Made by a program: the position numbers and the translations under genes. From NCBI GenBank assembly GCA_963678675.1, contig OY783194.1:9516607-9580606 (forward strand): a stretch of DNA of 64,000 nt. The letters are read 5' to 3'. The DNA comes from Xiphydria camelus. Taxonomy: Eukaryota; Arthropoda; Insecta; Hymenoptera; Xiphydriidae. This document shows, in pieces, positions 35,321 to 47,512 of this stretch (within the stretch, counting starts at the first letter, position 1; each line of letters opens with the position of its first letter). The notes under the pieces are model-generated. The model was not told where the DNA came from. It saw only the letters and a list, made by a program, of their open reading frames with translations, and did not search any database.

Positions 35321-36294
35321 TACAGGGTGTCCAAAAAGTATGGAAACGGTTGAATATCTCGAAAAGTACGCTTCAGATCGGGAAACGAAAAAACCGTATC
35401 TGAAATTAAAAAAAAAACTATCAAATGATACCAAGATTGATCCCACACCCCAACCCCTGTAGGTGGGGCAGGGGGAAGCTTCAAAATCTTAAATAGGAAC
35501 TCCCACTCTTGATTGCATATTCGCATTCTACATTAAAAACTACATAACTTTTATTTGAAACATTTTTTTCGATTCGTGGCAGATGGCACTATAATCGATG
35601 AAATACAATTTTTTCGATTTTTGCAATTGAGAGTCGATTTATTCGATTCTGCAATACAATTGCGATAGAAATTTACATTTCTTATTCTCATACTTGATAT
35701 TTTTGTTAAAAATTTAATTTAGTTTTGCAAATTTGAATTTACAGTAGTCGTAGTCGTTAGACGTTTACAAATCTGGCAAATAGACTACTTTTAGCGTATC
35801 CCAGAAACAACGACGTGGAAGTAGGAGTTTTCTGTTCCCTTCAAATGCTGCCCTTTACAACATTTTTTGATGGGAAAGTACCATTTTATGAGATTACTTG
35901 AGTCGGAAAATTTTATTTTCCATCCTAGTCCAGAAAATACATTCTTTTACCTGTTCAGTCAACAGTCAGACTTTGGAAATTCAGAACAATTAGACCCATC
36001 ATAAATTGAGCTATTTAAATAACTTCAGGTCAGAAATTCCTTTGTCACCGTCAGTACTCGGCATTTCCTGGGTTTATTGAAACCTATTTCTTGAAAACTT
36101 ATTAACTCTGTAAGTCCTAAAATTTGTCGTCAGACTGATAAATCACAAATCTACCCCGCGCGAACTGCTACATCCCTTATCTAATTCTCCTTCTTGTCTT
36201 GTATTGTATTGTATCTCTGTAAAAAAAGGCGGCATGTTCATTCAGTGCCAACAAAAATTGATACCTACCTAACATACTCTCCAAAAAAGATTTG

Positions 36295-36835
36295 AAATCA
36301 ATTAAGATCGCCATGTTCAAGATTTATATATAAAAAGTAAAAGGCATCATTTGAAAGGAAAATTATTGTAAATCAAGTTACTAAAAAATTCGACTAAAAA
36401 TTTTATAAAAAAATTTTAATAAAAAAGAACTTGCCGCGTATAAGTTTTCATATTTTGTCCACTATACCGAATAATTGGCAGTGCTTGGACGGTGCTAGAG
36501 TACCTAATTCATAAATTGCACTGCCGAAGTCAAATTCAGAGAAATTCAGAAGGCCCCCGCCTGATTGGTTTCCCGTGCGACATTCGGTATACTGGTGGTG
36601 TCATATAAGTGTATGAATTTATTTAAAATCATAAGTGCATAAACATCGAGTATAATTCTGTCTGAATTTTTTATTTGGAAGGAAAAAAACGCGGTAAGTT
36701 CTTTTTTATTAAAATTTTTTTTATAAATTTTTTAGTCGAATTTTTTAGTAACTTGATTTACAATAATTTTTCTTTCAAATGATGCCTTTTACTTTTTATA
36801 TATAAATCTTGAACATGGCGATCTTTTTGGAATTT
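36295..36835. repeat. 540 bp hairpin element
   Basis: 36,295-36,440 is the inverted copy of 36,690-36,835 (landmarks AAGATCGCCATGTTCAAG and AAGTAAAAGGCATCATTTGA). The loop holds no gene. Flanking duplication not identified. Confidence 0.75.
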
Positions 36836-37435
36836 ATTCATGAGGAAAATACGTACATGTATAATAGAAGAATAGCTTTCTATTACCACAAAATTAGTCT
36901 CACGTTTTATACCGATACGAGCCAATTAATTATAACCACGTTACTTTTGATTTATTCTCGTGATATTTTGAAAGGGATTTATAGACTAGAGAGAGCCCTT
37001 ATATTTTTTACTTTGCCTTAGTATTTTGGAGAAATAAAACATATACCGCTTTCGAATTTAGGGCCATCGGATTTTTCTTATATTTTGGTCGTCTACAGAA
37101 ATCCATGAAGACATTTTACCTTCAACTCTCTCTCTCTAAGTATAGGTACTCTTCCAATGACCATGACGAATTGTTTCATCACATGTAAAGATACCACTTA
37201 TGACAGTATATATGTTGTTACATATATTAACTCGAGACGTTGGAATAGTTTTAAGAAATCCTTTTGCATGCACCGCTGAAATTTCGCCCTTACTCACAAA
37301 TAAATTTAATTTAATTATTACTACATCATTTACAGCTTCGATGCTGACCTTACGACTCATTTCAATCCGAGTAGAACATCCATTGCAAATATCATCATAA
37401 ACATGCCAATGCGAATAAAAATCATCTATTAACTG

Positions 37436-37550
37436 TTGCAGATCAAGTATTCCGTTGTGGTGGGGGACCTGATTGGTCTACTCGCAAAGATGCGTATACG
37501 TTTCTTAGCGAGTAGACCAATTAGAACCCCCGCCGCAACGGAATACTTGA
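37436..37550. repeat. 115 bp hairpin
   Basis: GATCAAGTATTCCGTTG...GGTCTACTCGC pairs with its inverse across a loop near 37,495. Followed at 37,617-37,650 by the CTCCCG/CGGGAGATCGAAGC motif shared with 18.17, 19.51 and 33.93 kb. Confidence 0.75.
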
Positions 37551-37739
37551 TCCTGATTGGTCTCTTCGCTGAGTTGCGTGCACGCAAAGATACGAGTGAC
37601 TCGAGAAAGGCCCCCCTGATCTCCCGGTAGCTGTCACTTCGGGAGATCGAAGCATCTAACTTCGAAATCAAGTGTACAAGTGATAAGATAATAATTATTC
37701 GGGTTTCTTCGGTGAGTTTCCCCAAGTGTTTAAAGTAGT

Positions 37740-39900
37740 TACTCCATTATTGTAATCCAATTCCATTGTATCCCTTATTTTTCTGCCACGACTTTGATTG
37801 TTGATAGTGGATGGATCAGCTAATAAATTTGATTTTTATTCACTATGAACTATCAAAGTCGTGGCAGAAAAATAAGGGATACACACAATGGAATTGGATT
37901 ACAGTAATGTAGTAACAACTTTATTATTATTTTTACTTTATCGATATATTTCCTCTTTCGTATTATACTATCCCACAAGTTCGAATTTATATACCGACCT
38001 GTGTCAAACGTGAAGAGTGTACATATTTTATATAGGGGAGAGGCTGGAATAGTGGCCATGCAGGTACAGTGGCGACTTGCAGTTTTCATGCAAAATTTTC
38101 GACCAATAACACCGCCATCTCGTGAGAGGTTGCTAATGTAGTTCATGTATAGGTATACGTATTTAATGGAGTATGTATATGTATATGTATAGGTATGTTA
38201 TTGGTATAATTTGTGTTTTGGTTAATTGGTATAATTAATTGGTATAATTGGTTATTTGTATATGTATATGGTAGGTAAGTTATTGGTCGAAAATTTTGCA
38301 TGAAAACTGCAAGTGGCCACTGTACCTGCTTGGCCACTATCCCAGCCTCTCCTCTAGTGGCCACTGCATCTCATCCTTGTGACCACTGTACCTTACCAGT
38401 AGGGTACAGTGGCCACATTATAGAAAAATATAGAAATCAATTTTTTTTTGTTTACTTATATTTCGTTTCATACATCGAACTGGTATTACAACACACTCAT
38501 ATTGAAGTTTCATTTATGATATAACGATTTCAATAATCCCTTTTATTTATTTTTTATTAACAATCTACTGAAAAGGTGGCCACTGTACCAGCCTCTCCCC
38601 TACCTTTCAGGCTTTCCACTTTTATTTCATTAAGTATTACTGCAGAACGAGTAGGTTAGAAGATTTTCATGAAAACTCATGATTTCCGACATGTCATCTC
38701 ATACAGGTGCAAGCGAAGAGGATCTAGCTCGTATCCTGTCCGTAAAAAGATGACTCGATGGGCATCGGAGAATGTCAGACTTGACAACGGGCGCCTATTA
38801 CCCATGGTACATTAATTGCAATATGCGCTTTTCGTTTCAATTATTCCTGCTTTAAATAACTTTCACTTCTTTCACAAAGTATTTACCTTGTACAAACTGT
38901 TCATCGTAGGGGGCAGCGATCAATGATTGTGACTAATCGTAGACAAATTATTCCTGCGATGATGTTCCAGTTGCAAAGCATACACTAGCAAGTCAGCTTA
39001 CAGCATCCGATGTTTAGTATCAACTTTATCTCCCTTGGAACACCTATCACCCGAGCATAATCACGATTACGTTAACGTTAATCACAGAATAGACCATGAG
39101 CTCGGACACATTATCGCAGTAGTAGTTCAGTACACCGAATTTTACCTTTTAGTTTTAATAGACGAACTTGTCTACGACGAGTCGCTATTATCGATGGCTG
39201 CCTCCTACCACGAACAGCTCAAAAAAGGTTATTAGCTTCAAAGAAGTAAAAGTTATTTAACGCTGGAATAGTTGAAACGAGAAACGCGTATTGCAATTAA
39301 TGTACCGTGAGTAATAGGCGCTCGGTAACAAGTCTGACATTTTCCAATGTCCATCGAGTCATCTTTTTGTGGACAGGACACGAGCTAGATCCTCTTCAGT
39401 TGCACCTGTACGAGATGACAAGTCAGAAAATCATGAGTCTTCATGAAAATCTTCTTACCTACTCGTTCTGCAGTAATACTTAATGAAATAAAAGTGAGGT
39501 ACATGTACACTTCACGTTTTACAGGTCGGTATATAAATTCGAACTTGTGGGATAGTATAATACGAAAGAGGAAATATATGTATATCGATAAAGAAAAAAT
39601 AATAATAAAGTAATTACTACATTACTGTAACCCAATTCCATTGTATCCCTTATTTTTCTGACGCGACTTTGATTGTTGTTAGTGAATAAAAATAAAATTT
39701 ATTAGCTGATCCATCCACTATCAACAATCAAATTCGTGGCAGAAAAATAAGGGATACACAATGGAATTGGATTACAATAATGGAGTAACTACTTTATTAT
39801 TATTTTTTCTTTATTTATATATTTCCTCTTTCGTATTATACTATCACACAAGTTCCAATTTATATACCGACCTGTCAAGCGTGAAGTGTATATGTACCTC
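37740..39900. repeat. Large compound palindrome
   Basis: 37,740-38,880 (less the MITE at 38,035-38,600) mirrors 39,232-39,780, with a loop of about 350 bp. Inside each arm lies a smaller hairpin built on CCACGACTTTGATTG and CAATGGAATTGGATTAC; this hairpin recurs at 39,640-39,860 and, degraded, at 40,500-40,660. No gene is visible. Confidence 0.75.
38035..38600. mobile_element. MITE with GGGGAGAGGCTGG ends and TA duplication
   Basis: Flanked by TA at 38,033-38,034 and 38,601-38,602. TIR GGGGAGAGGCTGG followed by AGTGGCCA/CAGTGGCCAC. The word GTGGCCACTGTACC and relatives are repeated several times inside, and 38,070-38,135 pairs with 38,270-38,335. The mirrored arm near 39,500 lacks the insertion. 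Confidence 0.8.
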
Positions 39901-40179
39901 ACTTTTATTTCATCTCTTCTTCGCCTCTGGTATAATCATTTACATCCCACAAAGCACGTTTTTGTAAGTAACTTTTCTGTAACATTCCTGCGATATTTTG
40001 CAATATTCGTGAATACTACCGTATGTTAGAAATATATATTTCTTGATAAATTCACGAATGTTGCAAAATATCATAGAAACATTTCGGAATCATTACATCG
40101 AAAGATTTCCTCGATAAGGTACAGCTCGATAAAATTGTACTTGTGAGAGCTGAATTATATGGGGTTTTTATAATTATTT

Positions 40180-40440
40180 TAGGAAGTCCCAGAAGAATAC
40201 AGATGCAGCATAATATAGATCTGTGCTAGAAATAATAAGGAATAACCTTCGACGAGCATTCGGGCTGTGGCAACAGAGGTTAGAATCAGCAAGATCATGG
40301 TAGGGAGGATATTGAAGGATGAACGCACGTCCATGCACTCGAGGCAGCAGATCTAACCCACCGAATAAACTAATGCAGCTGGTTCTTGGAACAACAAGTG
40401 GACGATCCCTCGTTCCAAAGAAACCCCCTCGGGTTCGCAC
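40180..40440 (-). pseudogene. Possible C-terminal remnant of a LINE ORF2
   Basis: An 88-codon frame with LDLLPRVHGR, then LADSNLCCHSPNARRRLF and a following Tyr. The spacing of Arg, Pro and hydrophobic residues recalls the C-terminal tail of CR1/Jockey-type ORF2 proteins. No RT is attached and the match is weak. Confidence 0.3.
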
Positions 40441-40499
40441 ATGATTTGGAGTCCTTCTGGGTGGAATTGAATAGCAGTACGTTTATTTCTGTAACAAAT

Positions 40500-41559
40500 T
40501 ATAAATAACAAAATTATATCCAGCATTTCACTATTTAAAATATAGTACGAAGGAGGAAATATACCAATAGAGAAAAAATAAGGTTAAAGTAATTACTTGA
40601 TTATTGTGATCCAATTCCATTGCATCTGCTATTCTTCTGCCACGGCTTTGATGGAGAAGAAACATCAAATTTATTTGTTAATCAATCGATCCGGCCCGTG
40701 CTCGCATGACGCTGAAAACAAAAAATAGAATTACCACAAAGAGATATTTGTCCTTCCATCAAAAGTGAGTTTAAAGCTGTCAGATGGCAATTAAACTTAT
40801 CTGATGGCAATTCTTCTGAGATACTGCCGTCTCCTTTCCTGCTCTTCATGCACAGGTAACTAGAGAAACATAGTACTGCATCCGTTCACTATCTCCATAT
40901 TCGAGAAAAATACAAACGATTATTCAACTATACGGAGCATCTGTCACATTCTCCACTATTGAGATTCACTACTCCGATTACACTAAATTTTTACTTTTTA
41001 TTAACAAGCGCGTCCAAAATCGTTTCGCGAACGAAAATATTTTATTGATTAACTTTGAAAACCATGACTAAACATTCAAGGAATATATTCTCTCACACAC
41101 TCTCACATACATTTGATGGCGTATGCATGTGGCCGCATCTGTGTACACATTTCCGATCATGGCCGACTATCGCCGAAGATAGGCGGAATTTTTGTGAGAT
41201 TTTGACATATACATATCGCCCAAGAAATCGGATTCTCGACTTTTAGGTGCAAGGGGCGTGGCTTCGCGTTGCTAAGGAAGAATCTCTGTCAATATGTAAC
41301 TTATAACGTTTATTCTGGTCTCTATCAATAGAGAATACTCAATTTATATGGCGTAACTAAGCATAGTTTTGGTTATAACCGTATATTTATTGAGAAAATT
41401 CGATGTAAAAATTGAGGGATGCAGGGGGCAGACATTTGTGGTGTAAAGAGATACGGGTGCGCCCGCGACATCAGCGCTGTCGTGTCAGAGCGCGAAACTA
41501 CTTGAACGAACATGCCGCGAGACACTGTCGTGTCTCTTGATTTGCCAGATTTCTAAGTC
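40500..41559. other. Interior of the 7.7 kb element, no gene
   Basis: AT-rich sequence with a degraded copy of the CAATGGAATTGGATTAC hairpin at the left. I see no ORF, repeat boundary or RNA gene that can be supported. Confidence 0.4.
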
Positions 41560-42589
41560 TAACGACGAAAGTTTTACTGTCCATTAAAATTTGCAAAACT
41601 AAATTAAATTTTTAACAAAAACATCAAGTATGAGAATAAAAAATGTAAATTTCTATCGCAATTGTATTGCAGAATCGAATAAATCAACTCTCAATTGCAA
41701 AAATCGAAAAATTGAATTTCGTCGATTATAGCGCCATCTGCCACGAATCGAAAAAAATGTTTCAAATAAAAGTTATGTAGTTTTTAATGTAGAATGCGAA
41801 TATGCAATCAAGAGTGGGGGTTCCTATTTAAGATTTTGAAGCTTCCCCTGCCCCACCCACAGGGGTTGGGGTGTGGGATCAATCTTGGTATCATTTGATA
41901 GTTTTTTTAAAAATATCAGATGTGTTTTTTCGTTTCCCAATCTGAAGCGTACTTTTCGAGATATTCAACCGTTTCCATACTTCTTGGACACCCTGTATAC
42001 GCTTTGAAATGCGCGAAAAATGCAAAAAATGACAAAAAAAAATTGTTTTGAGTGATGGATCACGATGAAATTTTACAGACTGTTTAAGCACTAAAATAGG
42101 CATTAGCCAGTAAAATTTTAGACCGATCGGCCTAACCATTTCCATTTTATGCAGAAAAATGTGGGGGGGGGGGGGTTGCCCCTATAATTTATTTACACAC
42201 GTACCGATTCTGGTTCATTATATTATAACTATAAACACTTTTTTTTCAATTGCGCTGCTTGCTATATGTGATGCAAATTTTAACTTTATTTATATAGATG
42301 TCGGTGCATACGGGAAAAGTAGCGATTCATCAATTTTCCAAGAAACTGAATTCTATAAGAAGCTCGTTAGCAATTCTTTAAATATTCCTGAGCCCCTCCA
42401 AATTTCAGAAAGTAGCCCAACTCATTTGCCCTGCGTAATATTAGGCGATGAAGCACAAATTTGATGCATCCATGCGTCCTGAGTTTCGAAAAAAAAATTT
42501 TAACTACAGACCATCGAAAGCTCGACGATACATCGAGTGCACATTTGGTATTTTATCAAACAAGTAGAGAATTTTTCACCGACCATTAA

Positions 42590-42727
42590 CTGATCGAGTC
42601 CGGGGGTGGTCGATAAATCGACTAGCAGTCACGTCGGGGCCTCCAAATAGGAAATTTATTGATTTCATTAAAAAATTTCACGTCTAAAAAAGTCGATTTT
42701 AACTGAAATTTCCCCAGACTTAAAAGG
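42590..42727. mobile_element. 138 bp piggyBac-type MITE
   Basis: TTAA at 42,586-42,589 and 42,728-42,731. Left end CTGATCGAGTCCGGGG, right end the inverse of CCTTTTAAGTCTGGGG; the AGTCYGGGG part pairs. Ignoring it and one TTAA joins the Harbinger codons RPL and KVHIELAK in frame. Confidence 0.85.
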
Positions 42728-43003
42728 TTAAAGGTCCACATAGAATTAGCAAAATCAATTGTGAAAACTTGTTATGTGTTGCACAATTTTGTATGTGCTA
42801 GAGATATATATATATTCGTATGATGATACTCTGAAAATAACAGGCTTTAAAACTACAACACAAACTACAAATTTGACTAGAGGAGGGCGGTCTGCCACTA
42901 CAGTTCGATACACATTTACAGACTATTTTGCGAACGAAAATCCACTTCCATGGCAGAATAATAAATTGTATTAATTAATAAAATCATAGTTTTTAACACT
43001 TAC

Positions 43004-43177
43004 CCAAATCTTTTTTTCGCCAACAGTTAGCTCCTGGCCTCCAAATAAATTCACAATATCCTTCCAGCATTTCTTTTTCAGGTCTCTATTGGAATAATCC
43101 TGCGAAGAAGTATCCCAAACAGCTGGTCTACTTTGGATTTCAATAATAAACGTCTCTGTGTCAAAATTATTATCCAT
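43004..43177 (-). pseudogene. MADF gene exon 1 of the second Harbinger element
   Basis: From ATG at 43,177 the frame reads MDNNFDTETFIIEIQSRPAV, WDTSSQDYSNRDLKKKCWKD and IVNLFGGQELTVGEKKI, a clear MADF domain start (hydrophobic strand, Arg-Pro, Trp-Asp, Tyr, Trp). It ends at a GTAAGT donor (43,003). The upstream minus-strand frame stays open to 43,312 but looks like leader. The stop of the Harbinger transposase on the other strand (42,972-42,974) is only 30 bp beyond the donor, the same tail-to-exon spacing type as in the 21 kb element. Confidence 0.8.
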
Positions 43178-43472
43178 TTTCGATGCATCAATACGCAACG
43201 CAATTAACTGAATGTGTATATGCCCAAGCGAATCAGAAGTTAAAAGGGAACGGGCGAGTGAAGAAGCGTCACTGATAGTGCAACTGGTAGTCGAGTGAGC
43301 GCGGTCTCTCACGGGTCGGTGTGGTTTCGGCGCAATAAGTATACGGTATATATATAAATGTCGTAGCGATTCTTTACTAGCCAGCCTCGCTTACGGCCTC
43401 GGTATGCTGGCGGCGCGACGCTTGCCGGTGCATTTCATTCCTTGCTATTCCGCGGCGGAAAGTAGTAGAAAA

Positions 43473-43735
43473 CATGTCTATGTCTAGTGATTCGAGTGAT
43501 GAAGTTATTATTGCAATTTATAATTATTTAAGAAATCAAAGAAAAAAGATATTTTGGGTCCATTCATACATTGAACGCAACTATGGTAGCAGACTATTTA
43601 TAGCAGCAGGAGAATTGAGTGAAAGTGATAAGTTTAAGGCAATGTATTGAATGTCAAAAAATTCTATTCTAAACCTAGTCAGACTCGTTAAGCCATTGAT
43701 AAGCAGACAAAATACAAACATGTGTGTGTGAGGGA
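43473..43735 (+). pseudogene. Harbinger transposase exon 1 lying downstream of exon 2
   Basis: From an ATG at 43,473 (MSMSSDSSDEVIIAIYNYL) the frame reads KKIFWVHSYIERNYGSRL, AAGELSESDKFKAMY, stop, MSKNSILNLVRLVKPLI and NTNM; this is the standard N-terminal block of Harbinger transposases. It breaks off at a GT-repeat just where the family continues with a block ending ...LRYLATG, which is how the exon at 33,520 begins. The piece is therefore complementary to the 33.5 kb exon, but sits to its right instead of its left. Confidence 0.7.
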
Positions 43736-44196
43736 GTGTAGACCGTCCTTGGTACACCCCAACGTTCGACCGGGAAAGCCCGACTGCCTAGATGCTTACA
43801 GCCTGCAAATGTCGAGACGCGACTGATTGGTGATGTTGCACGCAACATACCGAGTACAAACCGCTTCGCGCCGATGCCACGCCGACCCGTGTGCGAGCAT
43901 CGATACAAAATGTATAGAGCAACAACCAGTCGGTATGCTGCACAGATACCGAGCGAGGTTTCTGCTCGAAGAGAGGGATGGTGAGAGGCCATGCTGAGTG
44001 AGACGCCATACAACGCTATACAATTGACTGGTTGCCTGACCAGCGTGGTCGCGCCGCCACAGACTTTCCGCTGACCAGTCGATGCTGGCAGCCCGACCAA
44101 ATTGGTCGCGCAACCAAGCGGACGCCAGGTAGGGTACCCTTTATAGAGCTGTATATATTTGGTGCACTGCCATGGCGTCCCGGTGAAATAGGGCCC
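43736..44196. other. Unique GC-richer stretch, no recognised gene
   Basis: A frame is open on the minus strand over most of this stretch, but the three overlapping ORFs contain no recognisable motif and codon composition does not favour one. Words such as CCGACCAA...TTGGTCGC and GACTGGTTGC...GCTGACCAGTC repeat in inverted form, so a degraded MITE is likely. Confidence 0.35.
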
Positions 44197-45056
44197 TAAT
44201 AGTACGGGAGGCAATGCCACTTTTAAATAAGTCATTTAATTCAGTCTGAATTTTTTACCATTGGTAGTTCCTACATTGTTAATAAGGTAACTGACCGTCA
44301 GACCGAGCGACCGTGGGAGGTGAACTTGTGGGAGGCTGAGAAAGTTGTCGAAAAAAATTGTCTACAGTCATTTTATAAAAATAATCGTCAGGCGGCATGA
44401 AAGTCTTGGAAAGTCCGTCAGTCGGGCCTCTGAAGCGTAGTGCAGCGTTCAAGAGCAATGAGCGCGTAGTACACGCAAATAGTACTTTTTAGAAGAAATA
44501 ATTTATAAAGTTCTCATATTACGTAAATTATGTTCCTAATGGGAGTAGGAATAAATCCCCAAAAAGTTCCAACGTGGCCGATGTCCGCAACATCCCTTAT
44601 TTTGCAAAAAACCACCCCCGGATGGTACATCGTGCCGGTTCTTCTCAATTTCCTCGTAAACTGTTATTCAAACGTAAAAAATGTATAGAACAAAAAATAT
44701 TCGCCATTAAATTCTACACAAAAACTATTCTACAAGCATTTTAGCTAATCCTCTCTGAATTTCCGCAAATAATGTTCAAAGTTAGGTGTAGTTTTTAGCA
44801 TGTAAAATGTGGCTTTAATTGTAGTGATTTTCATAGTTTTTCTAGTGCTATAATATCGCTACATAAGTATTATCTAAGTCAAATTTTAAAATTTGAAAGG
44901 GATTTTAGAGCATTATAACTATGCATTTTCTAATTTGAGCTCGTTTCCACACCACCCATGAGGTAGAGCTCCCGGAGCGTTATTTTTAAATGGTGTCCCC
45001 AATAGGCCTAATCCACTAACATGTTTTTTTTAATTCATTTGTTAGGTCCTCTTCAT

Positions 45057-46313
45057 TTAATATCTTCTTAATATAACTATATAAAATATCTCGTCAGGTG
45101 GTGCATTGAACCAACCCTGTCCATGGCAGTTGGAGCACATGTTTGAACAATGTAATCCAAGTCTAAGACATGCACATCGCTTACCACAACCCTTTTTACA
45201 GCTGCACGATATAACTTTCAGAACAGAAATCGGAGCCGACGCCAGGGTAGTAAAAACTGGTGATAAAATTTTGCCCATTTTTTTCCAACCCCACTGCGCG
45301 TTAGCTGTATATATTTTCCTCGCCAAGATTGAATTTGGTGAAATATCCGGTAAGAATGCTGTTTCAATGCTGCAGATGTTGGTGGCAATCTAGACAAAAT
45401 TACGGCATGATTGGATTGGCCAACCAACTTATTAAAATAAATAAATCTGTAGCTATTCAAAGAAGTTCCTTTCCATTCAGCTTTATATAACGCAAGTGTG
45501 AATTTCTCACCAGCACTTTCAATTTGCTCTTTCATAGATTGAGAACTATTGAAAATATATACATCTTCCAAATCCTTTCTCTTGTTTAATATGTTTACGA
45601 TTTGAGATTTGCCTTTTCAGAAAAACGCAAAAGTGGTAACACAACCACTAAACGCATGTGCAAAAAGAACAGTTTCTTTAATATTTTTACTAACATTGGA
45701 TGATTGCATATCAGAAGATCTATAAATCCTTTTCTTTATATTTCCTTGGGCTGGTTTCAAAAACAAAATATCCTTATCTTGAGGAGCAAGAGCAATATAG
45801 GAGAAAGAAGATCGACATCCTGACCAATTACAACTACAGTGTCGTGTTGACTTGATAGATCGATGGCGGTTGTAACGATTAGTAAGTCAGCATCGTCTAA
45901 AGCAGTAAGAGTAGGTATTAATATTCTCAGAATTTAGCCTCTCGACAAGTTGAGAAATTAAACGATCTTTGTTAGCTATATTACTTAACAATATCTTTTA
46001 TTGATCGTGTTTGGTGTGTTTTCACTGAATGCAATTGTAGCCGAAGTGCGCTTCAGGCGTCGTTTTTGTCGTTCAAGACTTTGTAATAAGTTACATAGTG
46101 ACCATAGTGTTTACGTATAAAGTTAACATAGGCCGAGTAAATGTCACGAAATGTACCCTGTTTTGGCCATGCCACACGGTGAATCAAATTACCACCATCC
46201 ATTACAAATTCGCAATGATCGCTCAAGTCAGCAGTTCGTTCTGGAACTTTGTTAAAAATTTCGTACAAGGATAAAATAATAATAATAATAATACACATTT
46301 TTAACACTGACAA
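45057..46313 (-). pseudogene. PIN/XPG-like plus CXC-type transposon protein, decayed
   Basis: Blocks in order on the minus strand, across several frames: VMDGGNLIHRVAWPKQGTF then AYVNFIRKHYG (46,250-46,090); LLSNIANKDRLISQLVERLN (near 45,980); DDADLLIVTTAIDLSSQ then VVVIGQDVDLL (45,900-45,800), which resemble the acidic strands of a PIN/FEN1-type nuclease; HAFSGC (45,640), followed by a stop; AGEKFTLALYKAEWKGTSL, LSRLPPTSAALKQHSYRIF, HQIQSWRG (45,490-45,330); WGWKK, then a tail with eight cysteines CSCKKGCGKRCAC...CSNMCSNC (45,200-45,110). The tail resembles a tesmin/TSO1 CXC motif. It lies centrally in the 44,200-47,822 element and is its only gene. Stops and frameshifts make it inactive. 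Confidence 0.7.
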
Positions 46314-46751
46314 AAATCCGTAAATAATCCACCGTAACGCATACTACAAGTTTGTGTCACAAGTGCGTTGACGCCTCGCTGAACTTGACATATTTTAACG
46401 GCCTGCTAAAAACTATCCTTAACTTTAAACGTATTTTTCGAGAATTCAGTAAGGATTAGCTAACATATTTATAGAACAATTTTTATGTAGAATTTAATGG
46501 CAAACATTTATGGTTCTATATATTGTTTACGTTTGAACAACGGTTTACGAGGAAATTGAGAAAAACCGACATAATGTACGATCCGGGGGTGGTTTTTTGC
46601 AAAATAAGGGATGTTGCGGACACTGGACAATTGGGAACTTTGTAGGGTTTTATTCCTGATTCCATTAGGAAAATGTATACGTAATATGAAAACTTTATAA
46701 ATTATTTCTCCTATTCCATGTTTATACGTCTAATTTACGTGTACTAGCGGG

Positions 46752-47512
46752 GCATCTTTTGCGGTCCAACTGACGGACTTCTCATCACTTTCGTGCCGTC
46801 TGACGATTATATTCATATTATATAAACTACTAACTATCACCTAAATTAAATTCAGACTGGATATCTACTATGACTAATCAGATTTATTGAATCATAAATA
46901 GCAAAACGAAGCTTCACACTCAAACTAAGAGTTTAATAATTAAAATAATTTTGTAATACTATTTTTTTTTAAATTCAGGAATATAATATCATATTTTTAA
47001 AGCGAGTAGTGTAGTACAGTGGAATTTGTTTAGGGGTACAAGGTATTCATTGTGAATCGACTACCTGCTCCTTTTCTATTATTCGTACATCCGAAAAACA
47101 TCTGTCGTTTTTACACACCTGGACTAGGATATACTGAAGCAATAAATAATTTCAGAATACTGTTAATATAAAAAATATACTTTATTCATTTTCATTTATT
47201 AATTAATTAGTCAATTACCTCCGTTTCATCTAATCAAATTCATCATGCATTTCAAAAATATGATATTATATGTCTGAATTAAAAACAAATAGTATTAAAA
47301 AATTATTTTAATTATTAAACTGTTAGTTTGAGTGTGAAGCTTCGTTTTGCTATTTATGATTCAATAAATCTGATTAGTCATAGTAGATATCCAGTCTGAA
47401 TTTAATTTAGGTGATAGTTAGTAGTTTATATAATATGAATATATATAATCGTCACAGACGGCACGAAAGTGGTGGGAAGTCCGTCAGTTGAACCGCAAAA
47501 GACATCCCGCGC
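46752..47512. repeat. Nested inverted duplication in the right arm
   Basis: 46,752-46,975 is the inverted copy of 47,300-47,512 (GCATCTTTTGCGGTCCAACTG, CTCAAACTAAGAGTTTAATAA and others). The loop is AT-rich and non-coding. The left arm of the element lacks it, so it arose after the arms separated. Its sequence resembles part of the arm itself (TCCGTCAG...CGTCTGACG). Confidence 0.7.

Larger units (their letters stand above)
34479..42201. mobile_element. Long-TIR Tc1-like element, 7.7 kb with nested insertions
   Basis: Ends: CAGTGTGTAAATAAATG... on the left and the inverse of CGTGTGTAAATAAATTATAG on the right, flanked by TA at 34,477-34,478 and 42,202-42,203. The arms, about 640 bp each (left 34,479-35,760 minus the nested Tc3-like copy; right 41,560-42,201), are inverted copies; both contain the ACAGGGTGTCC...GAAACGG block. 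The inside (35,760-41,560) is a mosaic of hairpins and MITEs without a transposase. The insertion interrupts the Harbinger gene between IQP and TDSGSLYYNYK. Confidence 0.8.
33520..42974 (+). pseudogene. Harbinger transposase exon 2, second element, opened by three insertions
   Basis: Coding pieces: 33,520-33,639 (YLATGCSFMKLYYNYRLGQ after acceptor TATTTGCAG, then a small frameshift and IIREVCAVIWEKLKTCLS), 34,391-34,476 (PTTANGWIEIA and CIGSADGKH), 42,204-42,585 (SGSLYYNYK, FNFIYIDVGAYGKSSDSS, LPCVILGDEA, YRPSKARRYIECTFGI) and 42,732-42,974 (VHIELAKSIVKTCYVLHNF to LPWQNNKLY and stop). The acidic blocks of the nuclease (DGKH, DVGA, GDEA) and the RRYIE helix are visible. Interruptions: 33,643-34,387, 34,479-42,201 and 42,590-42,727; at each, ignoring the insert joins the flanks in frame. 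Frameshifts, such as a T-run near 42,245, and a stop at 42,567 are also present. Confidence 0.85.

Noticed and set aside
43675..44235. 186-codon minus-strand ORF
   Set aside because: No domain, overlaps two other open frames on the same strand, runs over the boundary of the element starting at 44,200, and contains inverted repeat words.
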